NCBI RefSeq assembly: GCF_001314995.1
Contig: NZ_CP012938.1
Span: forward strand, 2,852,001-2,916,000
Source of the DNA: Bacteroides ovatus
GTDB lineage: Bacteria; Bacteroidota; Bacteroidia; Bacteroidales; Bacteroidaceae
DNA length: 64,000 nucleotides
Direction: 5' to 3'
The notes below the pieces were generated by a model that was not told where the DNA came from, ran no database searches, and was given only the letters and a program-made list of their open reading frames with translations. Below are positions 8,856 to 18,200 of the stretch, in pieces; within the stretch, counting starts at the first letter, position 1; each line of letters starts with the position of its first letter. Made by a program: the position numbers and the translations under genes.

Positions 8856-9584
8856 TTATACTGATTGATTAAAATATTTCTTTAGTAGCTCCAGAAAGTC
8901 GTTCACCGCCTCCTTTTCTTCATTCAATTCGACTTTCGAGGACAGAAATGCGACTGCAGTCTTGTAGGAACTCATTACTGATATCTGTTCGATAACCCGA
9001 TTCATCAAATCAGTGTTGCCTCCGAACAGTTCACGAGAAAAACGGAAAGAATCATTCAAGCTGATAGCATGTCGCAAGCCGGCAGACAGTTTGAGACTTT
9101 CTCCCAACACAGCCGATTTAGGTTCTTCCTCTTTCACAACAGTTTCAACGACAGGTTCCTCAACAATTGCCGGTTCCTCTTTTTTCCCTTCTTCTTCTTC
9201 TTCTTCTTCTTCTTCTTCTTCTGCTGCTGCTGCTGTCTCTGCAGCTGCCGCTATTACGACAGGTTTCTCTTCCGCAACAATGGCTTCTCCTTCCTCATCT
9301 TCTTTCACAACAACCGATTCGAGAGATTGTATAATCACGGGGGAATCCTCTTCAGACCCGGCAACTTCATCCTCCTCTTCCGCTGTCTCTTCCACAGCTG
9401 ACGGAGAAATTACCTGAACAGCATCCACCTCCTGCTGCAGTTCGTCCAAACGCCCCTGCATCCGTGTAATGCTCCGCTTCAACAGTTCAGACAAAGTCGG
9501 AGTCGGCTCCTTGGTAAATGAATCCATGAGATACTTCAACTCATGAACATCCAACTCAATATCTGTTAATAGCTTCTGTTTCAT
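8856..9584 (-). CDS. Glu/Ala-rich low-complexity protein of unknown function
   Basis: 242 aa, cytoplasmic by lack of signal or membrane segments. Residues 1-55 form a helical N-terminal domain (ELDVHELKYLMDSFTKEPTP). Residues about 56-160 are an acidic low-complexity linker with a run of about 12 Glu preceded by Ala. Residues about 165-242 are an ordered C-terminal domain (LSAGLRHAISLNDSFRFSRE, FLELLKKYFNQ), the conserved part in Bacteroidales relatives. The Glu run is encoded by a perfect GAA trinucleotide tract and so may vary in length without frameshift. It is the first gene of a pair with rsmI. I cannot assign a function. Confidence 0.7.
   Translation of the reverse strand: MKQKLLTDIELDVHELKYLMDSFTKEPTPTLSELLKRSITRMQGRLDELQQEVDAVQVISPSAVEETAEEEDEVAGSEEDSPVIIQSLESVVVKEDEEGEAIVAEEKPVVIAAAAETAAAAEEEEEEEEEEEGKKEEPAIVEEPVVETVVKEEEPKSAVLGESLKLSAGLRHAISLNDSFRFSRELFGGNTDLMNRVIEQISVMSSYKTAVAFLSSKVELNEEKEAVNDFLELLKKYFNQSV
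9188..9235. repeat. trinucleotide repeat tract, CTT x11 then CTG x5
   Basis: Eleven perfect CTT units (GAA on the coding strand) are followed by five CTG units, inside the Glu-rich gene. They encode poly-Glu and poly-Ala. Slippage would change linker length in frame. Confidence 0.85.
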
Positions 9585-9679
9585 GTCAGTCCATTGTTTA
9601 TACGGTGCGAATGTAGGAATAATTTATGCAATAACTTAAAATAATGGATAATTTAACAGTTCTTGCACATTGAATTGCT

Positions 9680-9687
9680 TACCTTTG
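9680..9687 (+). promoter_or_regulatory. -7 element of the tdk promoter
   Basis: TACCTTTG matches TAnnTTTG. Transcription would start near 9694, giving a 30-nt leader before the ATG at 9725. The -33 element is weak. Confidence 0.5.
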
Positions 9688-9724
9688 TCCACATATTTAT
9701 TTAATCAAGAAAACACAAAATCTC

Positions 9725-10324
9725 ATGGTATTATTTTCAGAAGACCACATACAGGAGACTAGAAGAAGAGGCCGGATCGAAGTAATCTGCGGTTCTATGT
9801 TCTCCGGAAAGACAGAGGAATTGATTCGCAGAATGAAGAGAGCGAAATTCGCGAAACAACGTGTCGAGATATTCAAACCTGCTATCGACACCCGTTATTC
9901 AGAAGAAGACGTAGTCTCTCACGACAGCCATTCTATCGCCTCCACTCCCATCGATTCGTCAGCCAGCATTTTACTGTTTACTTCTGAGATAGATGTAGTA
10001 GGTATTGATGAAGCACAGTTCTTCGACAGCGGTTTGATTGATGTATGCAACCAGCTTGCCAACAATGGAATCCGTGTTATCATTGCAGGATTGGATATGG
10101 ACTTCAAAGGAAATCCGTTCGGACCTATGCCACAATTGTGCGCCATTGCCGATGAAGTCTCCAAAGTTCATGCGATCTGTGTGAAATGTGGTCAGCTGGC
10201 TTCTTTCTCACATCGTACAGTCAAGAATGAGAAACAGGTTCTTTTAGGCGAAACAGCCGAATATGAACCTCTGTGCAGGGAATGTTATCTCCGTGCACGA
10301 GGGGAAGATGAGCAGAAAGTATAA
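9725..10324 (+). CDS. tdk: thymidine kinase
   Basis: Phosphorylates thymidine to dTMP in nucleoside salvage (cytosol). Type II tetrameric kinase. Seen: P-loop [14 protein letters not shown] near residues 23-36, Asp of the Walker B-like DEAQFF near 95-100 with the catalytic Glu, the lasso region, and the structural zinc site CVKC plus CREC. The 199 aa length is normal. An N-terminal extension of about 15 residues precedes the core. The AI-2E-family permease follows 21 bp downstream on the same strand, probably in one transcript. Confidence 0.96.
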   Translation: MVLFSEDHIQETRRRGRIEVICGSMFSGKTEELIRRMKRAKFAKQRVEIFKPAIDTRYSEEDVVSHDSHSIASTPIDSSASILLFTSEIDVVGIDEAQFFDSGLIDVCNQLANNGIRVIIAGLDMDFKGNPFGPMPQLCAIADEVSKVHAICVKCGQLASFSHRTVKNEKQVLLGETAEYEPLCRECYLRARGEDEQKV

Positions 10325-10345
10325 ACTCTATAAAAGAAACAGATT

Positions 10346-11470
10346 ATGGAAAGGAAAAAGATAACATTTGACAGTTTTATACGCGGTTCCATCGGATGTA
10401 TGTTAGTTGTAGGAATATTAATGCTCGTGGAACGTCTTAGCGGAGTGTTATTGCCTTTCTTTATTGCGTGGCTGATAGCTTATATGGTCTATCCGTTAGT
10501 CAAATTCTTCCAGTATAAGCTACGATTAAAAAGCCGCATTATTTCCATCTTCTGTTCCTTATTCCTCATTACGGTTATCGGAGTCACTTTATTCTATCTA
10601 TTAGTGCCGCCGATGATTTCGGAAATAGGCAGAATGAACGATTTGTTGGTGACTTACCTCACCAATGGAGCCGGTAACAATGTACCTAAGAACCTTTCTG
10701 AATTTATCCACGAGAACATTGATCTTCAGGCGTTGAACCGTGTATTAAGTGAAGAGAATATCCTGGCGGCAATCAAGGATACCGTCCCCAGAGTGTGGAC
10801 TTTGCTTGCAGAATCTCTCAACATTCTATTCAGCATCCTTGCCTCCTTCATTATATTATTATATGTAATCTTTATATTATTGGATTACGAAGCAATAGCT
10901 GAAGGATGGTTACATCTGCTACCCAATAAATACCGTACGTTTGCCTCCAACCTAGTTCACGACGTACAGGATGGTATGAACAGATATTTCCGTGGACAGG
11001 CTTTGGTTGCTTTTTGCGTAGGTATCCTTTTCAGCATTGGCTTCCTGATTATCGATTTCCCCATGGCTATCGCTTTGGGACTTTTCATCGGAGCATTGAA
11101 TATGGTTCCTTACTTACAAATCATCGGTTTCCTGCCCACCATTCTATTGGCAATCCTCAAAGCTGCCGACACCGGACAGAACTTCTGGATTATCATTGCA
11201 TGTGCATTAGCTGTCTTTGCAATCGTACAAATCATACAGGATACCTTCCTTGTCCCCAAAATCATGGGAAAGATTACCGGACTGAATCCTGCCATCATTC
11301 TTTTATCTCTTTCCATCTGGGGTTCATTAATGGGAATGCTCGGCATGATCATCGCCTTACCACTAACAACTTTAATGCTCTCCTACTACCAACGCTTTAT
11401 TATCAACAAAGAAAAGATAAAATATGATGAAGCCGAAACTACTGATAATCAAGAAACAAGCCATAACTAG
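10346..11470 (+). CDS. AI-2E family (PerM-like) membrane transporter
   Basis: A polytopic inner-membrane protein of the AI-2E/UPF0118 family, whose characterised members export autoinducer-2 or act as Na+/H+ antiporters. The substrate cannot be told here. Seen: 374 aa with about eight hydrophobic helices (16-50 as two, 64-90, 155-180, 215-265, 275-300, 310-350). The signature GLNPAIILLSLSIWGSLMG lies near the C-terminus and VPYLQIIGFLP in the middle. It is cotranscribed with tdk and ends just before the tRNA-Lys promoter. Confidence 0.88.
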   Translation: MERKKITFDSFIRGSIGCMLVVGILMLVERLSGVLLPFFIAWLIAYMVYPLVKFFQYKLRLKSRIISIFCSLFLITVIGVTLFYLLVPPMISEIGRMNDLLVTYLTNGAGNNVPKNLSEFIHENIDLQALNRVLSEENILAAIKDTVPRVWTLLAESLNILFSILASFIILLYVIFILLDYEAIAEGWLHLLPNKYRTFASNLVHDVQDGMNRYFRGQALVAFCVGILFSIGFLIIDFPMAIALGLFIGALNMVPYLQIIGFLPTILLAILKAADTGQNFWIIIACALAVFAIVQIIQDTFLVPKIMGKITGLNPAIILLSLSIWGSLMGMLGMIIALPLTTLMLSYYQRFIINKEKIKYDEAETTDNQETSHN

Positions 11471-11503
11471 GAAAAATAATTGAAACTTTTTTCTACGGAA
11501 TGC

Positions 11504-11533
11504 TTGCAAATTAAATAAAAGTAACTACCTTTG
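11504..11533 (+). promoter_or_regulatory. promoter of tRNA-Lys
   Basis: -33 TTGC at 11504-11507 and -7 TACCTTTG at 11526-11533, spaced 18 bp. The tRNA begins 40 bp downstream of the -7. Confidence 0.65.
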
Positions 11534-11573
11534 CACCCGCAATCAGGAAATAACTGATTCGCAAATAAGGATT

Positions 11574-11646
11574 GATTCGCTAGCTCAGCAGGTAGAGCAC
11601 AACACTTTTAATGTTGGGGTCCTGGGTTCGAGCCCCAGGCGGATCA
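11574..11646 (+). tRNA. tRNA-Lys (anticodon UUU)
   Basis: A cloverleaf of 73 nt. Acceptor GATTCGC pairs with GCGGATC (one G-T), the D stem is GCTC/GAGC, the anticodon stem is CAACA/TGTTG with loop CTTTTAA giving anticodon TTT at 11607-11609, and the T arm is CTGGG-TTCGAGC-CCCAG. CCA is not encoded. A terminator follows at once. The AT-rich Kiwa-like island begins about 240 bp downstream; no duplicated 3' tRNA end was found beyond it. Confidence 0.97.
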
Positions 11647-11660
11647 CAAAAATAGAAAAA

Positions 11661-11687
11661 AGCCTCTGATTCTCAGAGGCTTTTTTC
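11661..11687 (+). terminator. terminator of tRNA-Lys
   Basis: AGCCTCTGA-TTC-TCAGAGGCT is followed by six T. Confidence 0.9.
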
Positions 11688-11751
11688 TTACTTTACGGCT
11701 TTACTCCCCCAATTTCCTAATCATATTTTTCGCAAAATATTTTCTATTCAT

Positions 11752-11767
11752 GTGTCTAATTAGACAC
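11752..11767. promoter_or_regulatory. 16-bp perfect palindrome upstream of the Kiwa-like operon
   Basis: GTGTCTAATTAGACAC has no spacer and is fully self-complementary. It lies about 46 bp upstream of the predicted -33 box of the membrane/DUF4868 gene pair. It is a candidate operator, perhaps for one of the two XRE regulators at the far end of the island; that link is inference. Confidence 0.4.
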
Positions 11768-11812
11768 TTTCATCTTCTATTTCAATATATTCAATATGTT
11801 TTTTCAAAAAAG

Positions 11813-11843
11813 TTGGATATCTCTTAAAATTTGACTATTTTTA
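11813..11843 (+). promoter_or_regulatory. putative promoter of the kwaA-kwaB pair
   Basis: -33 TTG at 11813-11815 and -7 TATTTTTA at 11836-11843 (last base off consensus), spaced 20 bp. The predicted start near 11850 gives a 35-nt leader to the ATG at 11885. Confidence 0.4.
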
Positions 11844-11884
11844 GCGACACATAGTTGACAATAAAAATAGCACATAACATAAAT

Positions 11885-12502
11885 ATGGGTCAAACTAATC
11901 AAATCAATAGGTTATATAGGATAGCAGAATTAGTGCTATTCATTACATCCTATACACCCTTATTTATTTTGATTGTACTCAAACAAATCTCAGAAAATGT
12001 TACATACTTAAATTGGGGAGGAATAAACAGAGAATCTATTAATCTTTTCATTGAGAAGTTTGGTTTTTCGTTTTCATTAATTACAATTTCTATATTTAGC
12101 CTTATAGGATGTAGGTTTTTATTTTCAAATTTTCAAAAAAACATTAACAATGGAGAAATTGTCATCCTAACAGATGTTCGAAATCGAAATAGTGAATCAA
12201 TAGGCTATATTGCAACATATATAATTCCTTTTATTTTCCAATGTTTTAACACGCGATATGAGATTTTCGCATTCACCTTTTTAATGATAATCATCTATCG
12301 TATTTATGTAAACTCAAATCTATTATTAATAAACCCAATTTTGAGTTTTAAATACTCTATCTTTGAAATAGAATACATAGAACAAAGAGGAAAGAAAAGA
12401 AATGGACTAATAATAATTGAGGATAAATACATTCTTGAAGATACAATGATCAATATTTATCCTATTGGATACAAACTTTTCTTCGCTAAAAACAGAGAAT
12501 AA
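11885..12502 (+). CDS. kwaA: KwaA-like membrane protein (Kiwa anti-phage system)
   Basis: About 205 aa with four hydrophobic segments (roughly 15-38, 60-85, 115-135 and 138-158 from the ATG), then a cytoplasmic-looking C-terminal tail rich in Lys, Glu and Tyr. An upstream TTG at 11855 in the same frame is possible but less likely. It is AT-rich and followed 18 bp later by the DUF4868-like gene. In Kiwa, KwaA is the four-helix inner-membrane component that senses phage attack and holds KwaB at the membrane. The assignment rests on topology, size and partner; sequence motifs alone are weak, and another two-gene membrane system is possible. Confidence 0.6.
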   Translation: MGQTNQINRLYRIAELVLFITSYTPLFILIVLKQISENVTYLNWGGINRESINLFIEKFGFSFSLITISIFSLIGCRFLFSNFQKNINNGEIVILTDVRNRNSESIGYIATYIIPFIFQCFNTRYEIFAFTFLMIIIYRIYVNSNLLLINPILSFKYSIFEIEYIEQRGKKRNGLIIIEDKYILEDTMINIYPIGYKLFFAKNRE

Positions 12503-12520
12503 CAAAATATAAATAATAAT

Positions 12521-13537
12521 ATGACACTACAAGAAATTTTAGACAAGGTTAGCACCACCAATGTCAATGATCTTCGCTTATACTTTATCACTAGAGTATT
12601 AAAAGATAACATAAAGAAAAGTGCAAAAATCATAGACAAATACCTCTTTAAAGTTTATCAAGTTGATATTGATGATGAAATTAGACAATACTTGTATGAT
12701 TTATCTATTGAACAATTAGATAAAGTCATAAAAAAAAACTATGAAATACTTGATTATGACGTTATAAGTGATGATACTCAGCACTTATTTACTTATTCTA
12801 TGCAAAATAAGATTTTCTCCTTTTCCGACGTAGTTTGTAATCAACTCAATACCACTCCTCCAAAAATGCAGAGCATTGAATCTATCTTATCAAATAAAGA
12901 TGAATTGTGGGCTTATTGCGTTGGATTCAATGATTCTGAAGAAAGAGATTGGATTTACACTTTTAGAAAAATCCAATCAGGGAAAGTTGCCATAGACGAG
13001 AAAGAAAACAAAAGTATACTAAAAACAATTAGAACCTATTTTGATACATCAAATCAAAAATTAGAACTACTCAAAGGAGAGACGGTAAATTTAGACAAAC
13101 AGATAGACTGTATTTACTACGATGAAACTTTCTATGTTATCAAAAAAGTAAATTTCGAACAAATAGTTGGACTACAAGAGGAATATAAAGAACAATCCAA
13201 AATTGTTGTTAACGAATTAAGAGAAACAGGAAAATTTAATGGATTAGAAATGATTGAAGAAAAAATAGAATCAACACCATCAATACACAAAAAGCTAGTT
13301 CGTATCGCAAGAATCGGAAACTATAGGACTATAGATGACAAGATAATAAAGAAAATGAAAACAGTATGTAATAGATATGGTGTTAAGCTCAATGTTAAAG
13401 AAGGAAAGCTTAGCATTGAAGAAGAAGCAGACATTGATACAATATTAAAAATGCTTGCTGATTATTATAAAACAGGAGAAGTTTCAGGAAAAGCATACGG
13501 AACATTTGCGGGAAAAGAACTAGTAAATAAGCAATAG
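12521..13537 (+). CDS. kwaB: KwaB-like DUF4868 protein (Kiwa anti-phage system)
   Basis: 338 aa, soluble, no signal. The C-terminal third carries the DUF4868 pattern: RYGVKLNVKEGKLSI, then EEADIDTILKMLADYY, then a SGKAYGTFAGK tail (about residues 285-335). The N-terminal half is helical with charged segments. In Kiwa, KwaB is the DNA-binding effector that, with membrane-bound KwaA, blocks phage replication and late transcription. It is cotranscribed with the membrane gene, directly behind tRNA-Lys, with lower GC than the flanking core genes, which fits acquisition as a defence island. I recognise the family from memory; a profile search would settle it. Confidence 0.7.
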   Translation: MTLQEILDKVSTTNVNDLRLYFITRVLKDNIKKSAKIIDKYLFKVYQVDIDDEIRQYLYDLSIEQLDKVIKKNYEILDYDVISDDTQHLFTYSMQNKIFSFSDVVCNQLNTTPPKMQSIESILSNKDELWAYCVGFNDSEERDWIYTFRKIQSGKVAIDEKENKSILKTIRTYFDTSNQKLELLKGETVNLDKQIDCIYYDETFYVIKKVNFEQIVGLQEEYKEQSKIVVNELRETGKFNGLEMIEEKIESTPSIHKKLVRIARIGNYRTIDDKIIKKMKTVCNRYGVKLNVKEGKLSIEEEADIDTILKMLADYYKTGEVSGKAYGTFAGKELVNKQ

Positions 13538-13594
13538 TAAAAAGAGGTATTTAATGCGATAAGGGCACTGTCCACATTTTTTGTATAAATAGTA

Positions 13595-13634
13595 AACTAC
13601 AGAATTCAAGTATAAAAACCTGAATTCTGTAGTT
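13595..13634. terminator. terminator after the Kiwa-like pair
   Basis: A perfect 14-bp stem, AACTACAGAATTCA with TGAATTCTGTAGTT, around a 12-nt loop. It separates the plus-strand pair from the convergent XRE genes and could serve both. Confidence 0.7.
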
Positions 13635-13647
13635 AAATCACCAATGA

Positions 13648-13848
13648 TTATAGCGAAAATATCTTTTCACCCACAATCAGCAGCAATTTTTCATTTTCCT
13701 CTCTTAAAAACTCAATTTCTTCTTTCAACCAATCTATTTCCTTGTTTTTTGAAGAAATCAATTCAGCTATCATTGCATTAGGAGTATAATTACGACTGAT
13801 AAAACTCAATATCTTGGAGATATTTATTTCTTCTCTTTTTTTAAAGTT
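13648..13848 (-). other. 66-codon open frame, possible frameshift extension of the XRE gene
   Basis: This frame has no ATG at its head and overlaps the 3' end of the XRE gene. It encodes a charged helix-rich stretch (KEIDWLKEEIEFLREENEKL) ending at a TAA at 13648-13650. Its codons join the XRE frame by a -1 slip at a run of seven A (13836-13842 as T on the plus strand). Either it is a coiled-coil tail reached by frameshifting, a small gene with a non-ATG start, or the 3' end of a gene separated by an indel. Confidence 0.4.
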
Positions 13849-14228
13849 TCAAATTGCTCCTTTTGTTTATCCAACAGCTTTTCGAAAATCTCAATTACCT
13901 GTTCAACAGGAAAACTATTAAAGGTCTGATTATTACCTGTATTACTGACAGCACTTTTAACACCGCAATTCTCGTAGAAGTTATTCGTATTATACAAGAT
14001 TGTCTCTTCATTAAAATTCTTCAGGCCATCTACAGTAACGCCTAATGCTGAAGCAATCTCGCCTAATCGTTCATCGTCAAACTTCTCTGTTTGTTCTATT
14101 TTCGAAACAGCCTGTTTCGTTATACCTAACAAATCACCGAGTTCCGCTTGAGTCATTCCCCGAAGCCGACGCACCCGTTCAATTTTTCTTCCCAGATGAA
14201 TCGTATTTGTGTACTTTTCCGTTTCCAT
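13824..14228 (-). CDS. XRE-family HTH transcriptional regulator (second of tandem pair)
   Basis: 134 aa. The helix-turn-helix at residues about 12-70 has GRKIERVRRLRGMTQAELG, then ITKQAVSKIEQ. A middle region follows (ILYNTNNFYENC), then a C-terminal predicted coiled coil, EIFEKLLDKQKEQFETLKKE, that likely dimerises. It lies 15 bp downstream of a paralogue with the same three-part layout, so the two arose by duplication and are cotranscribed. Likely role: repressor of itself and perhaps of the Kiwa-like operon. The gene ends right after seven A, where a -1 slip would add about 60 residues. Confidence 0.85.
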   Translation of the reverse strand: METEKYTNTIHLGRKIERVRRLRGMTQAELGDLLGITKQAVSKIEQTEKFDDERLGEIASALGVTVDGLKNFNEETILYNTNNFYENCGVKSAVSNTGNNQTFNSFPVEQVIEIFEKLLDKQKEQFETLKKEKK

Positions 14229-14243
14229 ATTCCAGTCTGTTGA

Positions 14244-14663
14244 TTATTTGCCCTGCTTTATGCACTCTCTTAGAATCTCTATTTTCTCCTGTTCACTTTT
14301 CAACAAGCGTTCATACAGTTCAACCACCTTTTCAAGAGGATTAATCTGTTGCGTATGAGCTGCATAAACAGTTGCTGTTGCTCCCGGAGAAATCGTGGCA
14401 TCTTTATAGTTATTAATATTACAAATGGCTTTTTCAACATCAAAATCCTTGATGACATCAGTAGATATTCCTAAGACTTCAGCTATTTTTGTCAACAGTC
14501 CGTCTTCTATCTCATCTTGTTTCTCTATTTTCGAAATCTCCTGTTGACTAACACCCAGATCAGAAGCCAACGCTTCCTGTTTCATACCCAGATACACACG
14601 GATTCTTTGCAGATTGCGACCGACATGCCTTTGATTCACCTTGTCTTTTACTTTAATATCCAT
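14244..14663 (-). CDS. XRE-family HTH transcriptional regulator (first of tandem pair)
   Basis: 139 aa. HTH at about 14-75: GRNLQRIRVYLGMKQEALA, then VSQQEISKIEKQD. The middle segment ICNINNYKDATISPGATATV is typical of Bacteroides repressors of this type. The C-terminal coiled coil is KVVELYERLLKSEQEKIEIL. It is a paralogue of the following gene. ATG at 14663. Upstream, 14664-15205 holds no gene; it contains a 9-bp inverted repeat at 14827-14848 and the leader of the divergent SusC gene. Confidence 0.85.
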   Translation of the reverse strand: MDIKVKDKVNQRHVGRNLQRIRVYLGMKQEALASDLGVSQQEISKIEKQDEIEDGLLTKIAEVLGISTDVIKDFDVEKAICNINNYKDATISPGATATVYAAHTQQINPLEKVVELYERLLKSEQEKIEILRECIKQGK

Positions 14664-14826
14664 ATCATTGTTGCTTTAGTAAATACATTGAGACAAAGAT
14701 AATGAAAATAAAATTCGCAACTACATATCACCCTTTGAAAAAGACAGCTTTCTATCTGTTTCTCTTTTGAATATAACCTAATTAGATCTATTTTATCCCA
14801 GTCTTTATCATTCTTATCTACTTCTA

Positions 14827-14848
14827 AAACTTTACTACTGTAAAGTTT
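14827..14848. promoter_or_regulatory. inverted repeat between XRE genes and SusC gene
   Basis: AAACTTTAC-TACT-GTAAAGTTT, a perfect 9-bp dyad in the 540-bp divergent intergenic region. It could be an operator for the XRE regulators or for control of the SusC/SusD pair. No clear -33/-7 pair was found nearby. Confidence 0.35.
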
Positions 14849-15205
14849 ACGACGGGTAAAGGTTTAATCAACAACAATATTACCTTATAAAATCAAATAT
14901 ACAATAGGTAGTAAGAAACAACTCTGTCCTGATAAAAGTCAACTTTATTTTTTTCAATCCCCAGTTCTATATGCATAATTTTGCCCTGTCAGTTTTTTTA
15001 CTGACATGAATCGTGGCGCCACATTCAAAACAGTAAGAGAATAATGTTCAATTGACATTAACATTCTGAACAATCATCATTTAACCAATAAAATCTAATA
15101 GCCTATGGGGTAAATAAAGTCGTTACAATCGAGACATAGCTTTAAATTGTCCGAAAATTTAGCTATCCAAAAACAAATTAGTAAACATACAATTAAACAA
15201 AAAGC

Positions 15206-18200
15206 ATGAAATCATTTTCTGATAAAACAAACATAGGGGAGAATAATCCCCTAAAGACTGTTTATAGAATGAATTTTTACCTATTATTCCTATTAATAGG
15301 TTCATTGTCGATACTTGGATCAACACGGGCTTATTGCCAACAGAGCAGAACGATCTCGGGTATAGTGAAAAACTCTCAAGGAGAGACGATTATCGGAGCG
15401 AATATCGTTGAAAAAGGTACCAGTAACGGGACGATTACGAATGTAGACGGACTGTTCACACTGCGCATAGCGCCCAATGCAGTATTAAAGGTATCTTATA
15501 TGGGATACACAGAGCAGGAAGTCAATACACGCAACAAGAACAAGCTGGAAATCATACTGACGGAAGATGCCAGATTGATTGATGAAGTAGTGGTGGTAGG
15601 ATACGGATCGGTCAAAAAACGGGATTTGACGGGGGCAGTAACCTCCGTCAAAAGTGCGGAAGTACTGGCCGCCCCTACCAATAATGTGATGGAAGCCCTT
15701 CAAGGCAAGATACCCGGAATGGATATCACCAAAACTTCGGGACAGGTAGGAGGTGATGTCACTATTCTGTTACGTGGTTCACGATCTATTTATGGCAGCA
15801 ACGAACCGTTGTTTATTATCGATGGAATCCCCGGCAGTTATAGCCAGGTCAGCCCGTCGGACATCGAGAGTGTAGATGTGTTGAAAGATGCTTCTTCCAC
15901 CGCCATTTATGGTTCCGCAGGAGCAAACGGCGTTGTAATCATCACCACCAAAAGAGGAAAAGAGGGAAAAGCGACCGTAAACTTCGATGCTTATTACGGA
16001 TTCAGCGGTTCACCCAACTACAGACATGGGATGACGCGGGATGAATGGGTCACCTACCAGCAAGAAGCCTATAAATATAAAAACGGTGACTATCCAACCG
16101 ATATGTCCGCCCTACTGGGGAAACAGGATTTTATAGATGCATACAACGACGGCAAATGGATAGACTGGATAGATGAAGTGTCGGGCAACACGGCTACCAC
16201 ACAGAAATACAGTCTTTCGGTCAGCAGTGGCACTGAAAAAACAAAATTATTTGCTTCGACTTCCTACAACCGGGAAGAAGGTTTACTTAATAACGAAAAT
16301 CTGAACAGATATTCGTTACGCCTCAACCTGGATCAGCAGATATTTTCATGGGCAAAGGTGGGCTTTACCTCCAATTTAGTCTACCGGGACTTGAACTCCG
16401 GCGTGAAAAACACATTCACCAAATCTCTCTCCGCCATCCCGTTGGGTGATGCTTATACCGAAAAAGGGGAGATCAATCACGAATACATCACGGGACAATA
16501 TTCCCCGATGAGTGATTTTATAGAGAACCAGTATGTAGACAACACGCGTTCTACCTACCTGAACATGAGTGGCTATGTCGAACTAACTCCCATCAAAGAC
16601 CTGACTTTTACCAGTCGTGTCAATGGTACGTTGAATCACTCACGCCGCGGGCAATACTGGGGAGAGAAGTGCAATGCCAACCGTCCGTCTTATGCAGGTT
16701 CACCGCATGCTTCCATCACCAACAACAATGCCTGGAATTACACTTGGGAAAATATTCTCGCATACAACACAACCATCGCCAAAGACCATAATCTGGGAGG
16801 TTCACTGATTACTTCCTGGAATAAGAACCAGTCGGAAAGCAGCATGGCTGCCGCCAGCGGTCAGATGGTAGATCAATGGTCTTTCTGGCGACTGACATCG
16901 GGCACTTCCCAACATGTGGAATCCGACTTCGCACAGACACAGAAAATGTCTTTTGCCTTCCGTCTGAACTATTCATACAAAGGCAAATACCTATTTAATT
17001 TCTCTACCCGTTGGGACGGTGTTTCACAATTTTCTACCGGACATAAATGGGATGCTTTCCCCGCAGGTGCACTGGCGTGGAGAATATCAGACGAGGCATT
17101 TATGGAAAAGACACGTAGTTGGCTGGACAACCTGAAATTGAGAGTGAGCTACGGCATCACGGGTAACTCGGGAGGAACCACCGCATACAGCACCACAACA
17201 CAAGCATACGTATATACCGCTTCGGGAATTTCCATTAATGGGAAGATTGTTCCTTTCACGCAATACTCCGGTACTTACGGTAGTTCCGATCTCGGCTGGG
17301 AGAAGTCATACAACTGGAATGTGGGGTTGGATTTCGGTATCCTGAACGGTCGCATTGACGGATCGATAGAATGGTTCAAGACAACCACCAAAGGATTATT
17401 ATTCAAACGTACATTGCCCATCACCAGCGGTCTGACCGGATGGGGATCGCCTCTGGCTATCTGGCAGAACATCGCCCAGACCAGTAACCAAGGTGTGGAA
17501 GCAACGATCACTTCGCACAACATACGGCACAAGGATTTCACCTGGAACACTACTTTATCCATCACCTGGAACAAGGAACAAATAGACGATCTGCCTGACG
17601 GTGATCTGATCGCCGAAAACCTGTTTGTCGGTGAACCGATTAAAGCTATTTACGGATATAAATATACCGGAATCTGGGGAACCGATACTCCACAGGAAAC
17701 ATTGGATGCCTACGGCGTAAAACCCGGATTCATCAAGATAGAAACCTTAGACCAAAAAGGTGATGGAGGTGTACATAAATACAGTACGGAAGACCGGCAA
17801 ATTCTAGGACATTCCAATCCGGACTGGATCATCGGATTCAGCAATTCCTTCACCTACAAAAATTTTGATTTATCCGTCTTTGCCATGGCGCGTTACGGAC
17901 AGACAATCAACAGTGACCTGCTCGGTTATTATACTGCCGAACAGAGCGTAACCAAAAATCAACTGGCAGGCGTAGACTACTGGACAGAGGATAATCAAGG
18001 AGCCTATTTCCCCCGTCCCGGAACGGGAGACGAACAAAAAACCGTATATCCTTCATTAAGAGTGCGCGATGGCTCCTTCATTAAGATTAAAAATATCACG
18101 CTGGGATATACACTACCCGTCAATATTTCCCGCAAAGTTTTAATGGAGAAATGCCGTATTTATGCCACAGCCTACAATCCGTTCATCTTCGTAAAAGATA

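Noticed and set aside
9013..9417. Plus-strand open frame rich in Ser opposite the Glu-rich gene
   Set aside because: It is the antisense reading of the GAA/GCA tract and of the acidic linker; the minus-strand protein has ordered ends and a neighbouring rsmI, so the minus frame is the gene.
11574..15205. tRNA-Lys as attachment site of an integrated element
   Set aside because: No integrase gene and no repeat of the tRNA 3' end was found beyond the AT-rich genes.
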